DNA of 64,000 nucleotides from Margaritifera margaritifera (lineage: Eukaryota; Mollusca; Bivalvia; Unionida; Margaritiferidae). This document shows, piece after piece, positions 36,699 to 47,570 of this stretch. The number at the start of each line of letters is the position of its first letter. The stretch's first letter is position 1. Below the pieces are notes generated by a model. It was not told the DNA's origin and did no database searches. It saw nothing but the letters and a program-made list of their open reading frames with translations. The translations under genes and the position numbers were made by a program. The DNA lies in assembly GCA_029931535.1 (NCBI GenBank), contig JAQPZY010001621.1, positions 4,564,001 to 4,628,000 of the forward strand, given 5' to 3'.

Positions 36699-37305
36699 TA
36701 AATGTTAGCATCTTTGTACATTCTTTTGATGACAAAGATTTCAAATAAATATTAGCATCTTTGTACAAGCTTTTGATGACAAAGATTTCAAATAAATGTT
36801 TGCATCTTTGTGCAAGATTTTGATGATAAAGATTTCAAACAAATGTTAGCATCTTTGTACAAGCTTTTGATGACAAAGATTTCAAACAAATGTTAGCATC
36901 TTTGTACAAGGTTTCGATGACAAAGATTTCAAACAAATGTTAGCATCTTTGTTGATGACAAAGATTTCAAACAAATGTTAGCATCTTTGTACAAGGTTTT
37001 GATGACAAAGATTTCAAAGAAATGTTAGCATCTTTGTACAAGGTTTTGATGACAAAGATTTCAAACAAATGTTAGCATCTTTGTGCAAGGTTTTGATGAC
37101 AAAGATTTCAAGCAAATGTTAGCATCTTTGTACAAGGTTTTGATGACAAAGATATCAAACATATGTTAGCATCTTTGTACAAGGTTTTGATGACAAAGAT
37201 TTCAAACAGATGTTAGCATCTTTGTACAAGGTTTTGATGACAAAGATTTCAAATAGATGTTAGCATTTTTGTACAAGGTTTTGATGACAAAAATTTCATA
37301 ATTCC
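36699..37305. repeat. 46-47-bp minisatellite, 13 copies
   Basis: The unit gttagcatctttgtacaagg plus ttttgatgacaaagatttcaaacaaat repeats with a 46-47-bp step. The core 'gcatctttgt' occurs at about 36708, 36754, 36801, 36848 and so on to about 37263. One copy near 36945 lacks a segment (catctttgttgatgac). Each unit contains the inverted pair gatgacaaagat/atctttgt, so a single strand can form short hairpins in every unit. Confidence 0.96.
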
Positions 37306-37309
37306 TGAA

Positions 37310-38354
<1,045 letters not shown>

Positions 38355-38428
38355 ACGACTCTATGGTCTAAAAAAAATGTAACAGAAAGAAAGTGAAACC
38401 AACAAATCAAGTAAAAATCAACAAGCAA

Positions 38429-38434
38429 TTTATT
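38429..38434 (-). promoter_or_regulatory. polyadenylation signal in 3' LTR
   Basis: tttatt on the plus strand is AATAAA on the minus strand, placed about 80 bp before the LTR end. This is suitable for ending the element's transcript. The same site lies at 44315-44320 in the other LTR. Confidence 0.55.
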
Positions 38435-38852
38435 ACTAGATAATTAAAATGAAAAATCAAAAAGTCACTTACAGTAATGTGTTTTGAAATCCTAATAATC
38501 CAATAAGAATGATTGTTCTAATCACAAGTCCTAAATATAGAATGTTCCGAATTCACGGCTGTGTCCTTGAATGTTATGATGTGCTAATGGTCTCCAAAGT
38601 CCTGATGTACTAGTAATCTTTGATGTGCTGATGTCAAAATGAAGTAATCCAAAATCTCTGAATAAGTTCACATAAATTCCAAAATCATCAATTAAAAATC
38701 CAAAATCCAAACGTTTATGAGCACTGTTATAATCCAATGAATATTTAAAATAATTCCTCTCTTAGAATTTGGAATGAATTTTCACAACTGTAATAGCTCT
38801 TTACAAGACTGATGGTAATGTCAAAACTGAATAAATGTCCACCAAACATGGC

Positions 38853-38860
38853 ATATATAA
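38853..38860 (-). promoter_or_regulatory. TATA box in LTR
   Basis: atatataa (minus strand TTATATAT) sits directly downstream, in transcription direction, of the duplicated 26-bp element. The copy in the functional 5' LTR is at 44739-44746. Confidence 0.55.
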
Positions 38861-38862
38861 AG

Positions 38863-38914
38863 ATTGGTCACATGACAGAATGTTCTAGATTGGTCACATG
38901 ACAGAATGTTCTAG
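38863..38914 (-). promoter_or_regulatory. duplicated 26-bp upstream element with GTCACATGAC
   Basis: attggtcacatgacagaatg plus ttctag is present twice in tandem, immediately upstream of the TATA box on the minus strand. Each copy holds tcacatga, which contains the E-box CACATG. The corresponding pair in the 5' LTR is at 44749-44800. A role as bHLH-type enhancer sites is inferred. Confidence 0.5.
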
Positions 38915-39129
38915 AATATGAGTCATCTTAATGGAATTTTTACTTGTAAACAAAAATTCAACCTTGACCTTCAAATTGAGAAAACATATTGATCAAAACA
39001 ACCTAATTCAAGGACACTAGTTAAACATGTTTTTCCTGATAACATTAAGATTTAAGCAAATATTAAAGTGAAGAAACATTTATAATTTCCTAAAATATTT
39101 ATAATATTATATAAACATCATACATAACA

Positions 39130-39138
39130 CCTCCCCTC
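39130..39138 (-). promoter_or_regulatory. polypurine tract of the Ty3/gypsy element
   Basis: cctcccctc on the plus strand (GAGGGGAGG on the minus) abuts the 3' LTR. This is the position where plus-strand DNA synthesis would be primed. Confidence 0.8.
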
Positions 39139-39267
39139 ATAAAGAAAAAGAAAGATTTATATAATAAAGCTTTCTTTTGAATATACATCTAATACTATAA
39201 TAACCAAAATTACATAAGAACATGTTTTATGATACTGGACTTAATTACATCAAGCAATATTACATTT

Positions 39268-39780
39268 CTAGGCACGTGAGAGTGCATCTGCAATCACATT
39301 GTCTTTTCCCCTGATGTGTGTGATGTCAATGTTATATTCTTGCAATATCAAACTCCATCTCAACAATCTCCGATTTTTATCTTTCATTTTGTTGATGAAA
39401 GTAAGGGGATTGTGATCACTGTACACAATAATTGGAGAAAGAGCTGAGGTAACATACACTTCAAAATGCTGTAAAGCCAATATCAAAGCCAAACATTCCT
39501 TCTCAATTGTGGAATAATTTTTCTGGTGCTTGTTTAGTTTTTTAGAAACATAACACACAGGGTGATCCACACCACTTTTGTCTTCCTGAATCAATACTCC
39601 ACCAACCCCTACATCACTTGCATCAACAGATAATTTAAATGATTGGCTAAAATTTGGTGCAGAAAGAACTGGTGCATTCTTAAGCATGGCTTTTAACTTG
39701 TCAAAAGATTCCTGACACTTGTCAGACCAATGAAATTTGGTTTTCTTACTCAATAAACTTGTCAAAGGTTCAGCAATTTT
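39268..39780 (-). pseudogene. Ty3/gypsy RNase H domain, separated from RT by deletion and frame change
   Basis: An open frame encodes an RT-to-RNase H connection (LSKKTKFHWSDKCQESFDKL) and an RNase H domain with LSVDASDVGVGGVL (first Asp), TIEKECLALILAL (Glu), IVYSDHNPLTF (Asp) and DNVIADALSRA (last Asp). All four acidic positions are present. The first available Met lies inside the connection, so this is not a real start. It is the end of pol, in a different frame from the RT upstream. Compared with related elements, roughly 15-20 residues normally present between RT and this point are missing at about 39770-39785. Confidence 0.9.
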
Positions 39781-42106
39781 GCATCAGTTGCTTTTTACAA
39801 ATTGGAACTTGAAATTCAGAGATAGCTTTGACCTTAGCTTCTATAGGTTTAACTTGACCTTGTCCCACAATATGTCCTAAAAATGTGACACAAGCATGGC
39901 AAAACTCACTTTTGCTCAAATTAATTGTCAGATTCGCATCGCTGAGTCGATCAAAGAATTTTCGAATGGTTTCCAAATGATCTTCCCAGGTGTTGTTGTA
40001 GATAATGACGTCATCGATATAAGCGTCACAATTATCAAGACCAGATGTTACCATGTTCATCAGACGTTGAAACGTTGCAGGCGAATTTTTCATTCCAAAC
40101 GGCATGACTTTATATTGATAAAGGCCATCTGGAGTTGCAAATGCTGAAATTTCTTTTGCCCTTTCCGTCAGTGGAATTTGCCAGAATCCTTTTAAAAGGT
40201 CAAACTTGGTGACATATTCCGCATTTCCAATTTTATCAATGCAATCGTCCATTCTTGGGATTGGAAATGAATCAGTTTTGGTGACACTGTTGACTTTTCT
40301 ATAGTCAGTACACATACGGAATGTATTATCTGGCTTGGGAACAAGAATACATGGTGAACTCCAGTTACTTTTACTTGGTTCTATGAAATCATTCTCCAGT
40401 AGATACTGAATTTCTTTCTTCAGATAGTTCTGTTTGAGAGGATTCATCCTATAAGGATGCTGTTTCACAGGCGCAGAATCTACAATGTCAACGTCATGAT
40501 AAATTTTACTTGTTCGTGTTGGAACATCAGGAAACAAGTGCTCATAGTCATGTAATAGCTGTTTTAGTTCATTTCTTTCCTGTTGTTGTAGATGTGAAAG
40601 TTTCTGGTCTAGGTTGTTCAATATTTCTGAATTCCGAAGATTGGTTATACCAGAGTCACTATAGTCTGATCGTACTCCATCGTTGATATCTTCACTGTGT
40701 GGGACAGGTACAACTAAATTAACAGAATAATTAGCTGAGCTATCTCTGTCAAAATATTCCTTTAACATATTTATATGACAAAGTTGTTTCTGTTTCCGTC
40801 TCCCAGGAGTGTTAATGATATAATTTAAGTCATTTACTTTCTTTTCAACGGTATAAGGACCATAAAATTTAGCCTGAAGAGGATTTTGAGTTATGGGAAA
40901 GAGAGCCAGAACTTTGTCACCAGGTTTAAAACTCCTTTCCTGTGAATTTCTGTCATACCTTAATTTCATTTTTGACTGGGTAGTGTGAAGATTAGTTCTT
41001 GCTACTTCACAGGCCTTTGACAACTTGTATTTGAAATCAGAAACATAATCAAGAAGATTAATCTTTGAGTCTTCATTTGAAAGAAGTTTTTCTTTCAATA
41101 ATTTCAATGGTCCACGGACAGAATGACCAAAAACTAGTTCAAAGGGACTAAAACCCAACGACTCTTGAACTGATTCCCTAACAACAAACAACAACAAATG
41201 AACACCCTCATCCCAATCCTTTTCTGTATCAAAGCAATATGATCGAATCATATTCTTCAAAGTTTGATGAAATGTTTCCAAAGCACCTTGACTTTCAGGG
41301 TGATAGGCAGAAGATTTAAACTGTTGGATGCCTAATTCATGTATAACTTGTTGGAAAATTCCAGACATAAAATTTGACCCTTGATCTGACTGGACAGATT
41401 TGGGAAGGCCAACAAGTGTAAAAAACTTCACCAAAGCTTTCACAATAGTTTTAGTTTTTATATTTCTCAGAGGAATTGCCTCTGGAAATCTTGTAGATGT
41501 ACACATGATGGTCAACAAGTATTGGTTGCCTGACTTGGTTTTAGGTAAAGGACCAACACAGTCTACCATTATTCTACTAAATGGTTCATCAAATGCAGGA
41601 ATAGGTTGCAGATGAGCCTTAGGTATCTTCTGATTGGGTTTTCCTACCATTTGGCAAGTGTGACAAGATCTGCAGTATTTAGAAACATCACTTTTGAGTT
41701 TCGGCCAATAAAAATGATTCAAGATCTTGTGATAAGTCTTACGGACTCCTAAATGACCAGCCAAAGGAGTTTCATGGGCTAGATTAAGAATTTCCTGTCG
41801 ATATGACTTAGGAACAACAATTTGATAGCTCACTGACCACTCGTCACCAGCGGGTACATCAGGTGGTCTCCATTTTCTCATAAGGACCCCATTTTTCACA
41901 AAGTAACACACTGGAACTTGTGTGGCTTCAGTTTCACTAATAGCCCTCTGAAACAAACAAGATATCTCGGGATCTTGCTCCTGTTCAACGACAAGGGATT
42001 GTCGTTTGTCACCCTGAGTAGGACAAAGAGAATGAGTTGCCAAAAGAGGATCACTGTGATCAATACCATTTGATTGATCAATACCTGAGGAAAAAGTGAC
42101 CTCATC
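39770..42106 (-). pseudogene. Ty3/gypsy pol: integrase followed by reverse transcriptase
   Basis: Domain order on the minus strand (Met at 42043 = residue 1) is as follows. The HHCC zinc domain has His90, His97, Cys124 and Cys127. The integrase core has Asp161 (IMVDCVGPL), Asp220 (VQSDQGSNF) and Glu256 (SQGALETFHQ), giving D-D-35-E spacing. A GPY/F module lies near residue 395, then a linker, then RT from about 530 with TKFDLLKGFWQI (first Asp) and the YIDD box at 675-678 (40010-40021). The frame stays open upstream of the Met to about 42106 and is in the -1 register relative to gag-protease. It ends at 39770 through the deletion that removes the RT/RNase H joint. The enzymes act in the cytoplasmic particle and in integration. 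Confidence 0.95.
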
Positions 42107-44070
42107 AAAAAACTGACCAATACATTGTCAGCTAAAGGAATAATATCCTGATCAACATCACTCTCAAGAGCTCTTTTTGCCATAGCTCTAGTAACTGCAC
42201 AAGCAGGGTACAAATCAGGGATTTCAGTTTCGACAGGATCAACTTTCTGATCCAAACAAGGCTTGTCAGTTACAAGTGGATTAACCACAACCTTATCTCC
42301 AGCTAGGTCATTGCCTAGTAATAAATGAACACCCTCTATGGGTAAAGAAGTCACTGCCCCAACAGTCACAGGTCCAGAAACTAAGTCTGATGCCAAATTT
42401 ACACAATGGAGAGGAACATTTACAAAGCCGCACTCTACTCCCTGAACAAGAACACTTTCACTTGAAGAAGACTCCTCAGACAAAGGCAAAGTACCTGATA
42501 ATAAAAGACTCTGAGAAGCTCCAGTGTCCCTTAATATTTTAATTGGGATAGGTTTGGCAGAATCACCAATAAGTGATATAGAACCTTCTGACATGAATGG
42601 TTCATAAGCCTCCAAAATAGAATCAGACTGGGGTTTGTTTGACCCAACAAATGTATTGCTTTCAATACAAGACCGTGACCTTGACCTCGTAGAAAAAAGA
42701 GCATTTGGAAAAGCTCTGTCTTTACTCTGTTGCTTATTTTTCAACTTGAAGCAATCAGAAATAACGTGTCCTTTCTTTTTACAATAAGTGCACGTAGGAA
42801 GAGATAAGGATTTCTGATCAGTCTTATCAGATGTTTGATTCCTAACAGTTGTGTTGTTGTGAAATTTGGAAGTACTCGAATGAGTTTGAAATGGTTTTTT
42901 ACCAGAAAACTGCTGAGAGGACGACTTATTGCCAAATGAAATTTTGTGAGTCAAGGAATAATCATCAGCCATACGAGCAGCATTTTCCAAAGTTTCCACA
43001 TTCTGCTCGTCAAGATAGGTTTTAACATCACTATGGATGCACCTCTTGAACTCTTCAATTAATACGAGCTGTCTGAGGTTATCATAAGCTTGATCAACTT
43101 TCTTGGCTGAGCACCACCTATCAAATAGTTGTTCTTTATCCCTTGCAAATTCGACATGAGTTTGTCCAGTTTCTTTTCTACAATTCCTAAACCTTTGTCG
43201 ATATGCCTCTGGTACCAACTCATAAGCTTTCAAGATGTACTCCCTAACCACATCATAATCATTGCTTTGTTGTACTGACAGTGAAGTGTAGACTTCACGA
43301 GCTTTGCCAATAAGTACACTTTGTAATAACAAAGTCCAATGCTCTCTGGGCCATTTCAAGTTTTCAGCTATTTTCTCGAAATGAAGAAAGTATTTATCTA
43401 CTTCTTTTTCCTGAAAAGGGGGTACTAACCTAATATATCTAGTAACATCAAAACCTGAACTTGTGTTTAAAGGAGTGGAGTGTGCTCTGTTTGCCAGTTC
43501 TAATTCTCTTAATTTAAATTGCATTTCCCTTTCTTCTCTTTGCATCTGCATCTGCATTTGTATTTGTCTATCTTCTTTCTCTCTCTCTCTCTCCATCTGC
43601 ATTTGCCTCTCTTCTTTCTCTCTCTCCATCTGCATTTGCCTCTCTTCTTTCTCTCTCTCCATCTGCGTCTCTTCTTTTTCTCTCTCCATCTGTATCTGCC
43701 TCTCTTCTTTCTGCATTTGTATCTGCCTCTCTTCCTTCTGCATTTGTATCTGCCTCTCTTCTTTCTCTCTCTCTCTCTGAATCTGAAGCTTTGCCAATTC
43801 TAAATCCATCTGGTTCTTTAACTCTAATTCCCTTAATTTCCTGTCAGAACCAGATACAGGCTTTCTCTTCAAACATAAAGCACTGCTATCAAAAATTCCC
43901 TTTCCTACTAAATACTGAATCAAAATAATCTTTATCTCCTGTTTTGTCAATGATACTTTTGCCTCAGATAGACTGTATTTTCTGGCAAGCTCGAGCAACT
44001 CATCCTTTCTCATGCACTCTAACCCCTCCTGGGTAGGTTTTGAAATGAAATTCTGAACATTAGATGCCAT
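41896..44070 (-). CDS. Ty3/gypsy gag-protease polyprotein
   Basis: A 724-codon open frame starting MASNVQNFISKP. Residues 75-195 are a highly charged, repeated (EREKEERQMQM)-like coiled coil. Residues about 215-375 form a capsid domain that resembles the SCAN/Gmr1 gag fold (VPPFQEKEVDKYFLHFEKIA, WTLLLQSVLIGKAREVY). A CCHC knuckle CTYCKKKGHVISDC is at 427-440. An aspartic protease has DTGAS at 515-519 (42517-42528) and VHLLLGNDLAG near 580-590. After about residue 650 the frame loses similarity and becomes hydrophobic. Integrase continues in the -1 frame, so the last ~70 residues are probably not native. Either a programmed -1 shift at TTTTTTG (42106-42112) or a one-base deletion explains this. 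Confidence 0.92.
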   Translation of the reverse strand: MASNVQNFISKPTQEGLECMRKDELLELARKYSLSEAKVSLTKQEIKIILIQYLVGKGIFDSSALCLKRKPVSGSDRKLRELELKNQMDLELAKLQIQREREKEERQIQMQKEERQIQMQKEERQIQMEREKEETQMEREKEERQMQMEREKEERQMQMEREREKEDRQIQMQMQMQREEREMQFKLRELELANRAHSTPLNTSSGFDVTRYIRLVPPFQEKEVDKYFLHFEKIAENLKWPREHWTLLLQSVLIGKAREVYTSLSVQQSNDYDVVREYILKAYELVPEAYRQRFRNCRKETGQTHVEFARDKEQLFDRWCSAKKVDQAYDNLRQLVLIEEFKRCIHSDVKTYLDEQNVETLENAARMADDYSLTHKISFGNKSSSQQFSGKKPFQTHSSTSKFHNNTTVRNQTSDKTDQKSLSLPTCTYCKKKGHVISDCFKLKNKQQSKDRAFPNALFSTRSRSRSCIESNTFVGSNKPQSDSILEAYEPFMSEGSISLIGDSAKPIPIKILRDTGASQSLLLSGTLPLSEESSSSESVLVQGVECGFVNVPLHCVNLASDLVSGPVTVGAVTSLPIEGVHLLLGNDLAGDKVVVNPLVTDKPCLDQKVDPVETEIPDLYPACAVTRAMAKRALESDVDQDIIPLADNVLVSFLMRSLFPQVLINQMVLITVILFWQLILFVLLRVTNDNPLSLNRSKIPRYLVCFRGLLVKLKPHKFQCVTL
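42106..42112 (-). promoter_or_regulatory. candidate -1 ribosomal frameshift heptamer
   Basis: caaaaaa on the plus strand reads T TTT TTG in the gag-protease frame, a canonical X XXY YYZ slip site. Slipping back one base here joins the integrase frame, which is open from this point to 39770. No downstream pseudoknot was established. Confidence 0.4.
43555..43795. repeat. in-frame minisatellite encoding the gag coiled coil
   Basis: Units such as ctctcttctttctctctctc plus catctgcatttgc recur with 18-33-bp steps, all multiples of three. On the minus strand they encode Glu/Arg/Gln/Met-rich heptad-like repeats. Open frames on the plus strand here are antisense by-products. Confidence 0.85.
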
Positions 44071-44218
44071 TGTAAATGCTTGTTGGTTTCACACAAAAAA
44101 ATTTCTCTATTTAAAATCTTTGCCAAAGACAAAAAAAATTCTCCGAGACAAAATCAATATGAATTTCAAAGATAAATTTAATATCTCTAATATGCTTTAA
44201 AGAAATTCAATCCCGGAA

Positions 44219-44231
44219 CGACGAGCCCCCA
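44219..44231 (-). promoter_or_regulatory. primer binding site, tRNA-Pro-like
   Basis: On the minus strand TGGGGGCTCGTCG begins 5 nt after the 5' LTR. TGGGGGCTCGTC is the known start of tRNA-Pro complementary primer sites, as in murine leukaemia virus. The match weakens after about 12 nt (an extra 'gtt' before CCGGGAT). Confidence 0.6.
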
Positions 44232-44236
44232 ATTTC

Positions 44237-45011
44237 TGTTACGACTCTATGGTCTAAAAAAAATGTAACAGAAAGAAAGTGAAACCAACAAATCAAGTAA
44301 AAATCAACAAGCAATTTATTACTAGATAATTAAAATGAAAAATCAAAAAGTCACTTACAGTAATGTGTTTTGAAATCCTAATAATCCAATAAGAATGATT
44401 GTTCTAATCACAAGTCCTAAATATAGAATGTTCCAAATTCACGGCTGTGTCCTTGAATGTTATGATGTGCTAATGGTCTCCAAAGTCCTGATGTACTAGT
44501 AATCTTTGATGTGCTGATGTCAAAATGAAGTAATCCAAAATCTCTGAATAAGTTCACATAAATTCCAAAATCATCAATTAAAAATCCAAAATCCAAAAGT
44601 TTATGAGCACTGTTATAATCCATTGAATATTTAAAATAATTCCTCTCTTAGAATTTGGAATGAATTTTCACAACTGTAATAGCTCTTTACAAGACTGATG
44701 GTAATGTCAAAACTGAATAAATGTCCACCAAACATGGCATATATAAAGATTGGTCACATGACAGAATGTTCTAGATTGGTCACATGACAGAATGTTCTAG
44801 AATATGAGTCATCTTAATTGAATTTTTGCTTGTAAACAAAAATTCAACCTTGACCTTCAAATTGAGAAAACATATTGATCAAAACAACCTAATTCAAGGA
44901 CACTAGTTAAACATGTTTTTCCTGATAACATTAAGATTTAAGCAAATATTAAAGTGAAGAAACATTTATAATTTCCTAAAATATTTATAATATTATATAA
45001 ACATCATACAT

Positions 45012-45015
<4 letters not shown>
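44237..45015 (-). repeat. 5' LTR of the Ty3/gypsy element
   Basis: The full-length 779-bp partner of 38351-39129, upstream in transcription direction. It contains the TATA box (44739-44746) and duplicated 26-bp element (44749-44800) expected to drive the element. A 166-bp leader separates it from the gag Met at 44070. Confidence 0.97.
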
Positions 45016-45084
<69 letters not shown>

Positions 45085-45092
45085 TATATATA
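45016..45092. repeat. (TA)n microsatellite, right half of the Ty3/gypsy target
   Basis: TA repeats resume directly after the 5' LTR; continuation of the tract ending at 38350. Confidence 0.97.
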
Positions 45093-45224
45093 AGTATCAC
45101 TGCATTACGAGAAAAAGTAGCACGTGGGCCTGGTACAACGTTTCCTTCATTTACACTGCAGATAGCTTGTCTCTCAGGGCTACCCCAATAGACCTGACTG
45201 CCCTACACGACATTGGTATTAATT

Positions 45225-46020
45225 TCAGGTTGCAAAGGACAAACGCGATTATAAACGATTTGTTGAAAGAAATACAAAGTGGCACACAAAGTTTTGAACT
45301 GGGTTGAGGTAAGCAAGGCCGCAGTTTCAGGTGGGGATGAACAGCAGCTGGATTAGGCGGTGTTCCTTTGTTGTTGTTGGTGGTGTTTTTCTTCGGTTTT
45401 GGTGCAATATTGATAGGATTTGTTGCAAAAACTTTCAAGGAAGAGTTGATCTACAGCAAGGCTTTAAAAGATGATGAAATAGAACTTCAGCAATCAGTAA
45501 GTTGAAGTCAGTCATGAAGAATTTATTTAATCACGAACGAGTACAACAGGTACAAAGAGGTAAAATAAATGAACTCAAGAAGAAAATAAACAATACACAA
45601 AACATAGAGAAATTATTTAAAAAAAATATTTTTCTAGATTAGAGAAGAATTGAAGGTAAACTAGATTTCGGAGAAGCTTATAACAAAGGTTGTTTATCTC
45701 ATGAATTCTCTTTCACTAATGGAAAGTTTTATTACAATCGATCTTCCGAAGAAAGACGGATTCCCTGAGAAAGAAGTCTATTTTAACAATCCAATTGACA
45801 ACAGAACTGGTAATCAATCAATATCGTTACAGAGAGTAAATTTTGTTGTTGGCTACCACAATCGCTTCCATGACCTCAAAAACATCATCAATATAATCTA
45901 GAAAAATTAAACCAAGACTATTTAATTTTTGATGGATATTACAGCCTTGAGACGCACATGAAAAAAGTCAAAGAGGTACTGACTGCAAATGGTGACAACA
46001 AAGACGTTACTGGTGTTGGA
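45225..46020 (+). pseudogene. decayed plus-strand ORF, unidentified, next to polymerase relic
   Basis: Shifting plus-strand frames give a hydrophobic stretch near 45360-45430 (PLLLLVVFFFGFGAILIGF) and a lysine-rich segment near 45560-45610 (RGKINELKKKINNTQN). They continue with SFITIDLPKKDGFPEKEVYF in the 66-codon frame at 45701-45901, then LEKLNQDYLIFDGYYSLETH to about 45960. The pieces read like one degraded protein with a membrane segment and coiled coil, but I do not recognise the family. It meets the minus-strand polymerase relic tail to tail near 46020. It could be another gene of the same Polinton-like element. Confidence 0.3.
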
Positions 46021-47023
46021 TGTATGACACAACTCTTTGTGTGATATAGCTGTTTCACTGAACGTTTCAAAAATGTCCACCAATTCGTATGGATAAATAC
46101 CTTTCCTCAAAAATTAAGATTACATGTCTCTAAAATGTTTCAGTGTATCTGTAAATTTTCATCACTCATAATTTCAGCAAGCTGTTTTATAGATTGTTCC
46201 ACGAATCTAAAGCTATATGCAAAATTGATTTTCCGTTTAACTGTTATTTCTATCTAGTCTTTCATGAACATATCAACTTTGAAATACTTGCTGAATGAGA
46301 TATACGTCTCGTCCCTGTTTGGGTATGATTTTTGCCTCTTCATCTCGATCATTTTTAAATAGCGTTTTGATGATAAGGTGACTGTCATAACCGAACAAGT
46401 TATCAATTAATAGTGGTATGTATTTTGGATATTTGCCTTTCAAATTGTATTCGTTATGTGCTGTGCCTCTATCTTTTACCCGTTGAGTGATCATGGCCTT
46501 TAACTTTATTTTTAATTATTTCTTTCTCACAGATGTGGCATATATTGTTGAGTTGAAATGTTCTTCATCTTTGTCTGCGAACACCAGAGGTTTTGCTTTT
46601 ATCGGTCTAATTTCTTTGTAGATTAGTTCGGCAATCTTACCTTACGCATCATCAAATACTTCAACACGGTTTGTTCCTCCGGAAACTATTGGTTTATATC
46701 TCTTGTGGGCTGATTTGCAGTAAATACAAAACCCTGTTGAATACAAAATCCTGATGGGTTGTGGCTGTTTTAATTTTCCATAATAATATATTATGTTCTG
46801 CCTCGTAGAGGCCTTACCGTGGGGTGTCAATATCGCTTTTAAGATTTGCAATGGTGCTTTCAAAATCATAATAAATAACATACGGAACTTTTAATTGGTG
46901 TTGATAGTGTTTGAATTTTACTGCTAACCTTACTCAGGGATTTGTCTACATTGTTACTTAATCTTCTGTGTTCTGAAGATATTTAGGTTTATAAAAAGCT
47001 TAAAGCGTTTATATTTTACACAT

Positions 47024-47335
47024 TTCCGTGATGTCTGTTATCTGTGATGACACTATTTATATTTTACACATGCTTATTTCCGTGATGTCTGTTATCTGTG
47101 ATGACACTATTTATTTTTTACACATGCTTATTTCCGTGATGTCTGTTATCTGTGATGACACTATTTATATTTTACACATTTCCGTGATGTCTGTTATCTG
47201 TGATGACACTATTTATTTTTTACACATTTCCGTGATGTCTGTTATCTGTGATGACACTATTTATTTTTTACACATGCTTATTTCCGTGATGTCTGTTATC
47301 TGTGATGACACTATTTATTTTTTACCATGTTAGTG
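47024..47335. repeat. 48/54-bp minisatellite, 6 copies
   Basis: ttccgtgatgtctgttatct plus gtgatgacactatttat(a/t)ttttacaca starts at 47024, 47078, 47132, 47180, 47228 and 47282. Two unit lengths (54 and 48 bp) differ by the 6-bp segment tgctta. Both are multiples of three, so the plus-strand frame stays open, but the encoded periodic peptide has no similarity to the polymerase relic around it. Confidence 0.97.
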
Positions 47336-47522
47336 ATACTTCCCATATTTGTAATCATTGATACCACCATATAGAAATATAATTAACATGTCAATATGTC
47401 TATGTCTTTCTATTTCTATTGTTCTAAACAGTTTGCTGTACGATGGTTCAACTATTTCATAAACATCTACAGATATATCAACGACTGTATCTCTCCAAAC
47501 TGTGTTTTGGTGGTATCTGGGG

Positions 47523-47553
<31 letters not shown>

Positions 47554-47570
47554 TTTTTTGGGGGGGGGAG
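47523..47570. repeat. TA / poly-T / poly-G tract
   Basis: Short TA run, then about 24 T and 9 G. A homopolymer insertion within the polymerase relic. Confidence 0.9.

Noticed and set aside
38531..38737. A 68-codon minus-strand open frame repeated at 44417-44623.
   Set aside because: It lies inside the LTRs, has no domain, and appears twice only because the LTRs are duplicated.
43463..43803. Plus-strand open frames of about 100 codons, rich in Ser/Leu/Cys.
   Set aside because: They are antisense to the repeated coiled-coil segment of gag and reflect its repeats.
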